Source: Diphasiastrum complanatum
Lineage: Eukaryota > Streptophyta > Lycopodiopsida > Lycopodiales > Lycopodiaceae
Assembly (NCBI GenBank): GCA_029204225.1
Contig: CM055096.1
Span: forward strand, 77,490,580-77,554,579
DNA length: 64,000 bases
Direction of reading: 5' to 3'
The notes under the pieces were generated by a model that was not told the origin of the DNA, ran no database searches, and saw nothing but the letters and a program-made list of their open reading frames with translations. Made by a program: the position numbers and the translations under genes. Positions 22,900-34,230 of this stretch are shown piece by piece. Positions within the stretch are counted from its first letter, which is position 1, and each line of letters opens with the position of its first letter.

Positions 22900-24984
22900 T
22901 TGAGAACTTTGATATTACTGATCAATTGGACTTGAACATTATATGAGTCATTTGTCGAATCTAGAGATTTTAAAAATCTCTACGAGACAAATATATTCCA
23001 ATGGAATCAATTGACTTTTGGACGATTTGATCAGGAAGTGGACGATCTTCGTGGAGGAAGAACCTGTGGTGTGGGACACATGCGATTTGAAAACGGAGAT
23101 ATAAAATTAACTAGATCGGGTTGACCATAGTACGGCCGTAACTCTGAATGATGCTAAAAGCTATTGGTCACAAAAGGGTGTTTTGTCGGAAATTTAAGGT
23201 ATAGGTCATGGCCCCCTACTATGGATATCTTAAATTTATGAAACCGGAAACCGTGAAAGCTATTTCTTTAATCTGAGAATATATTAGTAAATTTCTTAAC
23301 AATAATTAACCCGATTTCACGTGATTTCTTGAATGGTAGTTATGATTACCTAACAACCTTGGATGATGTCATAGGAATGATGAATAAAGCTGTTTTTTAA
23401 TATATGATAATTCTTTCTTGAAAAATCATTAAATCTTTTTTTGATTATACGGGTCAATTCTCTATGGGATAACATAAAATCTTTGACGAGTCATTTAGGA
23501 AAATGTGTTGGTGGGACATTAACGGGATTAACTTACGTTAATGGAAGACATATTTTTGACTTTCAAGATTTTTCAAAGTTCTTCACCTAGGCATATCTAG
23601 ATTGATATGCACCTCTTGGAAACTCGTTTAGTTTCCTATTAAAAGGGGGAGAAGAGAAAAAATAGAACATTATTTTCGAGAAACATCTATTTCATTGATT
23701 CTAGGAGAAATTCATATGTGTAGATAAAGAACCTGTTTTTATAATCAGGATCGATAGGATATTCTTGATATTACAGGAATTTTCTAAGGATTGTTGTGGA
23801 TATCTAGTAAGATGTAAGGGAAGGAAAATTAGAAAACATCATTGTAATAAGAAAAGTTACTGCTTATGAATCCGATCGATTTGTAGCAGAACTAGGGAGT
23901 TCTATTACAAGAAAAGATGTGTTGCAAGTGGTAATCAACTTGATCTTAGTGTGAACTAGGATCCGTGAGTTGATGCAAGGAATGAAATTCACTCTAAACA
24001 ATATATTCTTTTGAAATAATCTCTGATTGAGATTTTGGTTATGAAATAACACTCATTGAGAAATATTCTCTTAGAATTAACTGGGTTACAAGATTCTCAG
24101 TTTAAATGTGTTGCTTACAGATTGTGTAAGATCTGTAGAGAGATGTTATGTAGTGAATCTTTGTGGGATCATAAAATCTTTTGTACAAACTTTTAATCCC
24201 GTGGATCTACAAAGTGTTCCTTGGACTGAGTTTATATGCATGCATAAATTAGTCGGTAAAACATAGGCATAATGAAGAGAATTCTTGGAAGACAATTACT
24301 CGTACGATAATAAAGATTACTTATTGACCTAGAATGGGTTGAGAATCAGATTAAACATGGTGTTTAAATTTGGATCCACACTTAAACATTCAAATACTTC
24401 TAAATCAAGAATAACTAACTGGATCAGGAGCATTACTTCTAAGTTATTGGCTTAAATTACAAGATATATCACTTAGTGATACTGTAGTTTATTTGTAATG
24501 CTTTTAAGTCAAAACCATTATGAGTTACTTTGGATTCATTTAGAGCATTTTGTGCATTGCATGGAAACTCATGGTGGAGTTGAATAGTTAAGGTAAGCCA
24601 AAAGTTAAAATTTCTCGTAAAAAAGTTTCGAGGAATCTTAAGTTATTTTAAATTAAAACTTAAGAGTTATAGAATCTAGAAGCATTCTAAATTGGACTCT
24701 AACTTTGAAATGACACTTTATGCCATGTCTAGAGTAAGAAAAATTTGAGGATTACAACTTTTTTATGGCATCGTAAAGTGAGTGATTAAAGTCTAGAACT
24801 TTCTTGATGGAAAGGACTTTTTTTTAGGGCAAATCATATGTCTTCTAGGAATAGTAATATTTACGTCTTCTTATTGTCAAGTATGGAATATAGATCCGAT
24901 GAGTTATGATTGACAAATCATAATTTTGATCCTAGTCAAAACTTGATCATTAGGAGCAAACTTTGTGGATGGGTTGCTGTGGAC
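22900..24984 (+). repeat. LTR/leader-like region of a Ty3/Gypsy relic
   Basis: Over much of its length this is the inverted relative of 7560-9130. It contains CCTATTAAAAGGGGG, a likely LTR TATA box, near 23636. It is followed directly by integrase coding remnants, implying an internal deletion that removed gag, protease and RT. No intact frame. Confidence 0.5.
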
Positions 24985-25405
24985 GAATAAACAAAATGAC
25001 CCAATTTGGGTAGTGGTCGATCGTCTTACCAAATTGGTTACAATTATTCTGGTAAAGACACCGCGAAGGCTTCTGATTTAGCTCAGATATTTGTTGAGTA
25101 TCTGTTTAGGCTTTACGGATTACCAAGTGACGCTATGAGTGATCGCGATCCAAAGTTCACCGGTCACTTATGGTCAGACATGTTCGCTAAACTAGAGACA
25201 ACACTGAGCTTGAGTTCTTCTGATCATCCTGAAATGGATGGCCAGACGGAAAGGACAAATCAGACGATGGAACAAATGCTTCGAATATTTCCCCACAACA
25301 ATTTAATTGGGAGAAGTATTTGCGCTTGATTGAGTTTTGCCTAAAATGGTAGTAAGCATTCTGCTATCCGTTATAGCCCGTTCATGCTTATGTATGGTTT
25401 GAACC
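24985..25405 (+). pseudogene. Ty3/Gypsy integrase core fragment
   Basis: The plus strand shows the DDE integrase order. WVVVDRLTKLV lies near 25008-25040, then in a second frame AQIFVEYLFRLYGLPSD, MSDRDPKFTGHLW, SSSDHPEMDGQTERTNQTME and MLRIF. A third frame gives NWEKYLRLIEFCLKW and the start of the YG-P block near 25400. The second and third catalytic regions (SDRD and the TERTN helix) are readable, but two frameshifts and two stops make it dead. It is cut off by LTR sequence at 25405. Confidence 0.85.
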
Positions 25406-26582
25406 TAGAGATTTCAACAAGTTTAGACATATTTTGGTAAATTGTCAATTGAGGCCTAAAACTCATTTTAGACTTTGAGATAAACTCTTTGAAGTTATAT
25501 TAGTTTAAAATACATTCAATAAACACTATTTGAAAGTGTGGGAAAGTTGGTAGTCGAGTTCGAGAGAGATTCAAATGAAGTTTAGTAACCTCACAAACTA
25601 GATATTCAATCAATTAGGGTTTTGACAAAATCACAAAAAATTGAATATCTCAAATTATACACGCAATTTCTGACAACTTGATATATCATCTTGTAGCCTC
25701 CAATGAGACCTTCCTAATGCACCAAAAATCAGCTAACTCCAATAAACCAAGTAAAATCAGAATTGATCAAGTATATAAACCTATATTGAGTTTTGACCTA
25801 CAAAAGATCAATTCTACATATGCAAAAATGGAAATTTTTGAGTAGAAATCAATCTAGCATGCTCTAGCATCGGTAACTCCTCCAAATCTTTGATAAATAT
25901 GGTTGTCCCTTTCAAAACCTGAAACAAAATAGCTTTGATACCATGTGAAGGATTTCAGATCATTCAAGATCCAAATCCATGTCCCTGATCTTTGGTTAAA
26001 AAAGGAGCAAACCAACAATCCTGCCAATGTAGAAAAATCAGCATCTACATACAAAATGAGATGCAAACTCTAAGAGCTGATCAAACATGAACCAAAACAT
26101 AAAATATAGTTTTGGCCGTACAATTACTGTACCCTACTGTATTTCACATGTGTGGAACTGAAAATAGCAATGAATGATAATTCTACACATAGAATTGCAA
26201 GATAACATCATGAGAGTGCACCAAAGAGTAGTAGAATCCAAAGAGAACCATGTATAATGATGAAATGAGAGAGAGAAGAGAAAAGATACCTTTCTCCACG
26301 AGTTACAACAATATATAGCAAGTCCAAACCCTACTTTGCCACTTGGCTTTCCCTCTAATATAAAAAACCCTACTATTTTTGAACTAGATTCAATGTACCC
26401 AAAGTTCAAATTTGAATCTCTCTCAAACTCGACTACCAACTTTCTCACACTTTCAAAAAGTGTTTATTGAATGGATTTTAAACTAATATAACTTCAAAAT
26501 GTTTATCTCTAAGTCTAAAATGAGTTTTGGCCTCAATTGACAAATTACTAAAATATGACTAAACTTGTTGAAATCTCTCACA
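25405..26582 (-). mobile_element. Fold-back copia LTR structure
   Basis: The antisense LTR is 25944-26582 (639 bp; on the minus strand TGTGAGAGATTTC to CCTTCACA). Next to it, the primer-binding site reads TGGTATCAAAGCT on the minus strand (25931-25943), and the leader runs down to 25575. At that point the sequence switches to a sense copy of the first 165 bp or so of the same LTR (25405-25574), forming an inverted repeat with 26400-26578. The LTR family is the same as at 51436-52068. No coding region remains. Confidence 0.72.
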
Positions 26583-26587
26583 AACTT

Positions 26588-27620
26588 GACTATTTACAAC
26601 ATCATGCCTGTAGGATGATAACCTGATCAGAGCGCTGACTCCAATAGACCTTATCACGATTCCTACATTTTCATTTTCCTTTCAAATAGGAGGAAATTTT
26701 GAAAATATTTTCATGACTGAAAGTCAGATGATTAGTACATTGAAAGCTTACATTGACCTTTTTAATTAACTACATTTGTCCTGCAGTAGGTAGCCATCGT
26801 TTTTGCCAAAGAGTTGTGTATAGAATTAGGTGGACTGTCAATGTCGCAATGTGGGTCAGATTTCCGAGTTGACAGTACAAAGGGTCGGAATTTATACACA
26901 AAGGTTCAGATTTATACAGGGTCAGATTTATTAGACCCGATCCGATCCGATCCGATCCGATCCAGGGTCGAAGATGTCCGGATATTTTCCGTCTCGATCC
27001 GATCCGATCCGGGGTTAGGAAATCTCAGTTTGATGGAAAGACGTAGTGAGCAGCGGAAGCGATGAGTGGATGGAGATAGATTAGAAGTGCAGCAGTTATC
27101 AGCAAAGCAAGTTCAAGATGGATCGAATATCTTCATCTGAGTTTGTTGATGGCTATTCAAAAACTTGAAAACTGAACGCGACTATTTACAACATAATGCC
27201 TGCAAGATGATAACCTGATCAGAGCGTTGACTCCAATAGATCTTCCTTTACGATTGGAAGTCAGATGATCAGTACATTGAAAGCTTACATTGACCTACTT
27301 AATTAACTACATTTGTCCTGCAGTAGATAGCCGTCATTTTTGCCAAAGAGTTGTGTACAGAAGTAGGCGGACTATCAACGTCGCGACGTGGGTCGGATTT
27401 CCGAGTTGATAGTATAAAGGTCAAAATTTATACATTGGGTCGGATTTATACAAAGGGTCAGATTTATTAGACTCGATCCGATCTGATCCGATCCAGGGTC
27501 AAAGGGGTTCGGATATTTTCCGCTTCGATTTGATCCGATCTGATACGGGGTCAAAAAATCTCTCTGTGATGGGATTAACATTGGGTCGAAAAATAGGCTT
27601 GGGTCGAAAAAATTCGATAT
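26588..27620. repeat. Direct duplication with GATCC-rich core
   Basis: Copy 1 (26588 to about 27030) and copy 2 (27180 to about 27600) start with GACTATTTACAACAT and run together through CCTGATCAGAGCG, CATTGAAAGCTTACATTGACC and TTTTTGCCAAAGAGTTGTGT. Both end in a (GATCC)n/GGGTCGGATTT-rich zone (26935-27015 and 27470-27590). Identity is roughly 85% with indels. A segment at 27063-27178 lies only between them. No coding function recognised. Confidence 0.75.
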
Positions 27621-27699
27621 GATTTTTTCGATCTTCTGTACAAAACTTTGAGCCTTCTTCCTTCCTTCTTTTTGTTGTTTTCAAGAATAGATATAAACA

Positions 27700-30640
27700 A
27701 GAATTTTCCAGGATGCTCATTACCTAATGGAATTGGGCTTGAGCATAGAATTCCAACAGGTTTGTCGACCATCTGATTCCCACGTGTTGCTTTGTTGCAG
27801 TTTTCTTAGATATTGAATCGTTGGTGTAGGACTTTATAGACTGGGCAACTTGCTTTGAGTAGGAGAGAGCATGGGGACCATCTCCAGGGTCGAGATACAT
27901 TTTAAAGTCACCCAGTGTAATCAAACAATCATCAAAAATAGGGGGGAGGTTAGACTAGAAATTAGTTCTCTCAAAAGTAGAAAACAAAGACAGTGAAACC
28001 CAACTTGTGCAATTGGAGGAGCATCCACTTAGCAACAGGATCATATAAATTGGAGAGCACTTGCCATTCACGAGATGTAAGAGTTAAAATCAAGCCACGG
28101 GTGCCTTGGGCAAGAGAGACTCTGTAATGATATGAGGCTTCAAACTCTTTTATGATGTAGTGTTGGTTATACCCTCTGAGCTTTGTTTGTTGCAGAGCAA
28201 TTACCACATTACGTGGCAGATAGGTTGACAAAACCCGTGCGTCGCATTGGGTCATTGAGGCCACAAATGTTCCAAGAGTATATATTCATTCCATTATTGT
28301 AGGGGGAAGAGGAGCTGGAGAGATTGACATGGTTGCCACTAATAGTACAGTCGTTGTTAAAGAGCCATGAAGAGGCTCTGAGTGAAGGTGCCTCTTGATG
28401 GTGGTGAGTTTTTTTTTTTTTTCCATTCATTTGCAGTGCATTTTTTGATGACATTGTTGGAAGGTTCTCAAAACAGAGGAGGATGGAGATGAAGCTTTGG
28501 AGGAGCAACGAGAATTAGGTGCTAGTGTTTGTAGTTCAACAATAGAGGTTTGATCTAATTGCCAGCAAGTTTCAGAACTATTTGACGATAACCATGGCGA
28601 CTACAACTGAGCCATAGCCGAGATATCATCTTGTATGTGCTGCATGTAATCAGCCCATGAGCTTACTAAATGCTATGCTAAATATAGCCATGGAGGTAAT
28701 GTAGACTAGATTTAGTCAGTAGGATTGTAAATAAAGTGGCTCAAACAACCTCGCTATATTTGTGAGTAGAGGAATTGTAGTAATGGTTGTAAGGCCTAAT
28801 TTAGCTAAATAAGACCCCAAACTTATAGTAGAGGCTCAAATGACCACTATAAATAGTTGAGGTCGTGCTAAATTTGGAGGCTATTATTCATTTTTGAAAT
28901 TTGGTTTCTAAGCGATCTTGGAACTTCTATTTGAAAACGTTTTTGATGGAAATGGTGGTTCATGTGCCTAAAATCACATGAGAGCTATGATCATGAGAGC
29001 TACAATCATGCTCTAGATTCAGGCCCTATCTTGTGAATGATCTTTAATAATGAATAATGATACCTTACTTTTCCTATTTTGGTGAAGTTTTGCTACATTT
29101 TGCTAGTTCCTTGATATTTGATTAGTTTTATTGATTTCTTGTTTTTTCATTGTGATTTGACGTTCATGAATGGATTAGGTGTTGTAATGCTAAGATTTTT
29201 GGCACATGACATGTCTTCTAGGGGGTAGTCACCCAAAGCTACAGTAGGGATAAAGAAGGATTTTTCAATGAGTTGAGCAAATCCGAGGGAGGAAACAAGG
29301 GGGACATTGTGTTGGCACTCACTTCCATGGCGATTGAGCAAATTGACGAGGACATTTGTCCATGGCACTCACTTCCATAGCACTATGTAGGGGCCTTTGC
29401 AGCATAGAAATAGTAGGTGTTTCAACAATCACAAGGATGTCTTCTTGACAACCCAAGGAGTCAGCTTGTAGAGTAGCAAAGAGTGTAGTAGGCAGGGATT
29501 GAGCAAGTAGCAAGAGGGCGTTGGCAACAAGGGCTGGTGCCCAAAGAAGTTGCAGCAGCGATGGGCAAGGGCAAAATCAGCTGAGAAGCAGAACGTAGGA
29601 GGAAAAACAATTGTAGAGCGTGGGGTAGGACACCTCATTGGGAGTGGATAGTTAACCGCATGCCCCAATTGCTTGCATATGTAGCAAGAATCCGGGAGTC
29701 TCTTGAAGATAATGGGTTACAAGTAAAGGCGACCCAAGCAATGGCATTGCAGTTGCTCTACTAGAGGGTCAACAAGTTTCCATAAGATACATGCCAATAT
29801 ATGCGGGGAAGGGTTATGGATCCTCATGGGCTGGACGAGAAGCACTTTGCCCAAGCTGTCCAAGATATCTTCAAGGGCTGGCCTTAGCTTAGGAGAAAAA
29901 AAAAAGAGCTCCACCCAGACCGCCACCTCCATGAGAGGTGTTCCCAATAGAGAAGCTGTCCGTGTATCCAGTGACGTAGGCAGGGTTACCACGGAAAAAG
30001 TATGATTCGTTTGCAGGAGTGTGTTGACCACTTGAGCACTGCCTAGAGTGAATAGGAAAAAGCCCTTGCCCATGGCATGAGAACCCAAAACCTGGCATTG
30101 AATCAAACCCACTGGAGATCACCAAACTTTTTGACACCATCCTCATAGGGTGACTTGCCCATCAAGTAAGCAACAAAGAGGTATAAGGCAAACAAATAAA
30201 TAACATTTTTGAAAAGAGTAGATCAAGTTGAAAAGAACGGATCTTCAAATTAGTTGCCACATTAGAGGGAGCATATTTGAGTTACATGCTGCACCAGAGG
30301 AGTGGTGACCTGATCGAGGAGGAGACTGTAGGCTTGTTGTATGCAAAAGTGAGGAGGCTACGACCCACCTGCTGCTGACGCTGTTTACGCTTTCGAAGAT
30401 CAGGGTGCTGTCATATAGAGGAAAAAATGGCACCGGCTTGCGAGAGCGAGCTGTTATGTAGGGGTGTAATGACGCTCCACCTGTGGCAGCTTTTTTCCGT
30501 TGCATTTTCTGGGATTGGTGATGACAGGGTGTAAGGGGATGACGCTTCTAACAACGTTAATGCAATGAAACCTTGTCTCGCCATGTTCAGATGTTGTAGG
30601 GAAAGTCGAGGGGTTGGAGACAGAGGATGGAATGGCATGA
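27700..30640 (-). mobile_element. Plant LINE: ORF1 and endonuclease part of ORF2
   Basis: Read on the minus strand, 5' to 3'. ORF1 relics at about 30150-29600 have WVELFFFSPKLRPALEDILD and LGKVLLVQP, typical of plant LINE ORF1 (DUF4283-like), then a zinc-knuckle region with YICKQLGHAVN. ORF2 begins near 28289 with the AP-endonuclease start NIYSWNICGLNDPMRR and continues VVIALQQTKLRG and LGDFKMYLDP (GDF-type catalytic block, near 27900). The RT domain is missing; the copy ends where the duplicated GATCC-rich repeat begins. Multiple stops and frameshifts. The element copies itself by target-primed reverse transcription; this copy is dead. Confidence 0.75.
28560..29215. repeat. Possible solo LTR inside the LINE
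   Basis: This segment separates LINE ORF1 from ORF2 and has no LINE similarity. Its right end TTTGGCACATGACA near 29210 is the same as the sequence just before the primer-binding site at 52870. The left border and a target duplication could not be fixed, so the call is tentative. Confidence 0.35.
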
Positions 30641-30910
30641 AAACATTCCTCCATAGGTATCACAACCTTGAGTACAAGTGGGCTGGTGGCAGTGTAGAAC
30701 TTGCAGACAAAGGAGGAAATGCAAATTTGTGGGAGGATAAAAAGAGACCTATGCAGTAAGAGGACAACAGGTAACTGCATGCAGAAAAGAAGATGATACA
30801 AGGCAACTGACGAAGCACTGTTCGGCATAAAAAGAGGCATGAGACATGGCTGCCCCCTCTTCTTTTCCTCTTTTTCATAGTTAGAAAGCTCACAATTCAT
30901 TACCTCTACT

Positions 30911-31864
30911 TTTTTTTTTGGAAACTTAAAGATACTATTAGATTTCCACAAAATGTACAAGTGCAAAAGTTGGTAGCCCGAGGCCGAGACAAAAAAAGTC
31001 CAAAGGGACAGCCTGTACATCCTACAAGATGAGGACTATAGCACACCACGCAGGGAGGCAGTTCGAAAAACTAAGTAGAATGCATAAAAAAGTAGCCATA
31101 CGAAGACAAACTGCAGCCGAAACAGGAGAAGCATAGCCCTCAAAAACCTGTTCATGCTATCCATAGCTTCCACAGAATTGACAATCTGCAAATATGCCAC
31201 ATGGTTAAAGCAGAGCGATTAGAAATAGCAGAATCGCCCAGCAGAACGGTGTCAATGTCCGGAGAAAAGGTGAAACTCCAATGAGGAAGCAGGCAGGCGA
31301 GCTGAGCCCATAAATCCCGTCGACAATAAAAGAACAGGTGCTCTGCCGTTTCTTCTTCCAGCTGGCAAATAGGACAAAGGCGACCAGGAAGAAAAGGCCA
31401 TTTAGACAGAAGCGAGAGGGATTTAGTAAGAATGTGTTAGGCAAGGTATCTAAGTTTTCCAATGGGGAGAGAGCGAGAGAGAGAGAGAGAAAGTCTTTTC
31501 CTCCATTGAGAGGGGTCAAGCGAGACATACCAGAGGGAGTTAAAAAAGCCCGGGAAAAGAGAAGGGTTGAGGCGACGGTGCAAGGCGGTATAAGCAAAAA
31601 GACGGTGCAAGGCGGTATAAGAAAAAAGAGATAGGTCCAAGGGGGGGTCCAAGCCTTGAAAGTCAAGAAGCGGAAAGGGGGAGAGATGCAAGGGAGTTTC
31701 CAGGGAGGTGGCAAGAAAGAGGAGGGAACACTCACTGGACGAGAGAGTGTCAGAAGACAAAATTTGGCAGGGAGGGACGTGAACAATCTGCCCAAGAGTG
31801 GTAAGGCCCTTAGAGGCCAAAGAGAAGAAGAGACGAGGGTGGGAGAAAAAAAGAGAGTAAGCGA
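30911..31864 (-). mobile_element. 5'-truncated plant LINE, 3' end (family A, second copy)
   Basis: The poly(A) end is the T-run at 30911-30921 (plus strand). The minus strand has the zf-RVT block RLCPICQLEEETAEHLFF (about 31330-31385), then CRRDLWAQLACLLPHW and DTVLLGDS, followed by a degenerate tail with PPCVVCY. It is a sister of 21113-22140. A tandem 21-base repeat with GACGGTGCAAGGCGGTATAA lies at 31576-31621. It ends abruptly at the TRIM element. Confidence 0.72.
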
Positions 31865-31906
31865 TGTTGGAATATCAATCCACACTCTAGAGAGAACTAT
31901 CAAATA

Positions 31907-31984
31907 GGGTGGATAGCTCAGTGGTAGAGCATCTCATCCGGTATGAGGGAGGTCCTGGGTTCGAATATTAGCCTGTCCATCCAT
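31907..31984 (+). other. tRNA-like pol III promoter in TRIM LTR 1
   Basis: The A box TAGCTCAGTGG (31914-31924) matches TRGYNNARNNG fully. The B box GGTTCGAATAT (31958-31968) matches 9 of 11. The segment folds as a near-cloverleaf. The acceptor GGGTGGA pairs with TCCATCC (7/7 with one G-T), the D stem is GCTC/GAGC, the anticodon stem is TCTCA/TGAGG and the T stem is poor. Four or five extra bases sit between T stem and acceptor, and position 33 is C rather than U. It is therefore a tRNA-derived promoter rather than a working tRNA. Confidence 0.68.
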
Positions 31985-32171
31985 ATTATGATTTATGGAT
32001 TTTTAACGCGATATCAGAACCAAGTTAGACCTAATAGTTCATGGTGTCAAAGCCATGGTTAGGTGGCCCAAGTTGTGGGGCAGGTGACAGCTAGGACCCC
32101 AACCAAGTGTGGCTTGAGGGGGGGGGTGTTGGAATATCAATCCACACTCTAAAGAGAACTATCAAACAGAG

Positions 32172-32255
32172 TGGATAGCTCAGTGGTAGTTAGAGCATCT
32201 CATCCGGTATGAGGGAGGTCCTGGGTTCGAATCATAGTCTGTCCATCCATATTAT
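32172..32255 (+). other. tRNA-like pol III promoter in TRIM LTR 2
   Basis: Same arrangement as in LTR 1, with an A box at GATAGCTCAGTGG, a 4-base insertion (TAGT) enlarging the D loop, and a better B box GGTTCGAATCA (10 of 11). The T stem is also slightly better than in LTR 1. Confidence 0.62.
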
Positions 32256-32266
32256 GATTTATGGAT

Positions 32267-32838
32267 ACATCATTTCATTCTATTTCCTTGATGCTAGGTC
32301 CAAAGGTACTGACATTATAGCTTGCTAGAAAGCTAGAAGAGTCTACTTTCCAGTGCAATTAGTTTCAATTCATTCTGATGATCCTAGTAGGAGTTATTAG
32401 CTCTTAAAGACGGGTAGGGAGAGACCCAAAACTCGAGTGGACACTTTTTGATTTGAATATATTGCATGCATGATTAATCATTCACAGTTTTTTGTACTCA
32501 ATCAAAGATAGAATTGGATAAGACAAGTTTCTGTTGTCATAGTCACATCATTTCACACAAATGATTGTGTTTGAGTTGCATGTGTGTTTTTGAGTGCTTT
32601 TCATTCATTTGAAATTCATGAAAAAATTTGACATCAGAATTGTCAGTGCTTCATCAGTAATAGAGGGTAGATCCAAATTCAAGTTGATTGGTTCTTTGTA
32701 GTGAGCAAGATCTCACATAGCTGTTGCAAGATTTACATAGGATTTGGTAGTACCCAATTGTTTTGGTTCCTATAGTGAAAGAGAAGCAACACATTCAATT
32801 CCATTTTGTTGTCCAATTTACAAGGAGTCTTCACATTC
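32267..32838 (+). other. Leader of a copia element lacking its 5' LTR
   Basis: The sequence from ACATCATTTCATTC onward matches, in inverted orientation, the leader at 36640-36905. There it connects through about 190 more bases to a primer-binding site and LTR. Here the LTR, primer site and first part of the leader are gone, and the leader abuts the TRIM directly. Confidence 0.65.
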
Positions 32839-34230
32839 ATGGCATCTATAGGAGATTTTCTCTTTGAAGCTAGTGAGAGACTAGATACCTCCAACTATTC
32901 AGTTTGGAAGGATATGATAGAATCTTTGTTGGTTCTTTATGGTGTAATGGACATAGTATTAGGAATTGAAGTTGAACCTGAAGCTTGTGATGAGGCTCAA
33001 AGGTTCAAGAAGAGAGCAAGGATTGCTCTTCATATTGAACATCTATGATGAGATGTTGAGAGAAATAAGTTCATGTACCTCAGCCAAGCAGACTTGGGAA
33101 ACCCTTAAGAACTTTTTTGAAGCAAAGTTCACATCAAGACTTCTTACTCTTAGAAATCAAATCTTTTCTAGTTTTCAAAGAGTTAATGAAAGTGCTTCAA
33201 GTTTTGTAATGAGAGTTAAAGATCTTCACAGAGAGATACCATGCATAGGAGATACTCTAGAGAATAGTCAACTTGTTCAAGTAGTCCTTAATGGACTTAG
33301 AGAAGAGTATGCAAATGTTGTGCAAACTTACGCTATCATGAAGGAGTTACCATCTATGGAGGCTTTGCATGATGTTCTTATTGCTAAAGAATGCAGGCAA
33401 AAGAACAAGATGCTGAAGATCAACACACTTTCAAGGAAGGATGGTGATTGTGGCAAAGCTCACTTTGCCAAGGACAAGTCAAGAGGGAGGAGCAAGAACA
33501 AATACTCTCAAGCCTTCACCAAGGACAAATCAAAGGACAAAGCAAAGGACAAAGACCAAGGAGGAGTAGAAGATGATTCAACTCATTCTTCTATCTTCAA
33601 GAAGAAGACTCAAGAAAATCAAGCCAATTTTACCATAGAAGACTCACATGCAAGTGAAGGAGAAGCATCTCTCATGATGCCTAGTTTCTCCTCTTTACCC
33701 TTCAATGATGTAACTTGGTATATTGATAGTGGAGCCACAACTCATATGAGTTGCTCAAGAGTTCTTTTATTTCTATTGAATCTGATCAAGGACTTCAAGA
33801 ATCAATATACATTGTTGTTGGTGATGCATGTTCAATTGAAGGAGTTGGAATTTGTTCCTTGAATCTTGCATCTTCTATGAGTTTATCACTTTCCAATGTA
33901 CTTTATGTTCCTAATCTCGATGTTCATCTTTCTTTATCAGTAAGCAAGGAAGGTGTCTCTTGCTTTGCATTTACTATTAACAATTGGCTATGTCTTGTCT
34001 CTTCAAGTTTCATGATGCATGTGTATTTTCCATTATGCAAAGCTTTTTGGAGTTATGGAGCTATTGGAAGGATTGCACTATATGGAGTCTTGTTCAACTA
34101 TAAGCCTAAGGTTGTGTACCTTAGTGTTCTTGAAGGTTATTGCTTTGCATGTGTTTTCTTGGAAGCAAGGATGGAGATCCAAGCTTATGGATCATGGTTG
34201 GATCCTTATCCACCAAGGAAGGCTACATAG
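32839..34230 (+). pseudogene. Ty1/copia Gag-protease, two frameshifts, no RT
   Basis: The start is the ATG at 32839, whose product opens with a typical copia Gag (FEASERLDTSNYSVWKDMIE). A one-base shift near 33045 moves the frame. It continues DEMLREISSCTSAKQTWE, RLLTLRNQIF, QLVQVVLNGLREEYANVVQ, then a Lys-rich linker without a clear CCHC knuckle, and the protease core WYIDSGATTHMSC (about 33717-33755). A second shift near 33755 leads to GVGICSLNLASSMSLSLSNV and LYVPNLDVHL. After about 34000 similarity ends; integrase, RT and RNase H are absent up to the 3' LTR at 35274. It is related to the Gag at 42248-43384. Confidence 0.82.

Larger units (their letters stand above)
31865..32266 (+). mobile_element. 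TRIM-like miniature LTR element with tRNA-like LTRs
   Basis: Two near-identical direct repeats, 31865-32008 (144 bp) and 32127-32266 (140 bp), both begin TGTTGGAATATC. Right after the first is CGATATCAGAACC (32009-32021), a decayed TGGTATCAGAGCC primer-binding site. Right before the second is the polypurine tract TGAGGGGGGGGG. This is complete LTR-retrotransposon architecture in 402 bp with a 118 bp non-coding interior, which defines a TRIM. Each LTR contains a tRNA-like segment with A and B boxes. The second LTR lacks the last 8 bases, where the copia leader begins, so no target duplication is visible. Confidence 0.75.

Noticed and set aside
26930-27020. CRISPR-like or satellite array of GATCC units
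   Set aside because: Units are five bases with no spacers; a simple sequence repeat inside a duplicated segment of a plant nuclear genome.
30454-31020. A 188-codon minus-strand frame spanning the region upstream of LINE ORF1
   Set aside because: It crosses the poly(A) end of one LINE into the 5' region of another and has no domain; chance open frame.
31205-31903. A 232-codon minus-strand frame
   Set aside because: It lies within a LINE 3' end in the wrong frame; the real LINE motifs (zf-RVT) are in another frame.
31907-31984. Functional tRNA gene
   Set aside because: The anticodon loop has C at position 33, the T stem is poorly paired, there is a 4-5 base insertion before the 3' acceptor strand, and the unit is duplicated inside LTR-like repeats.
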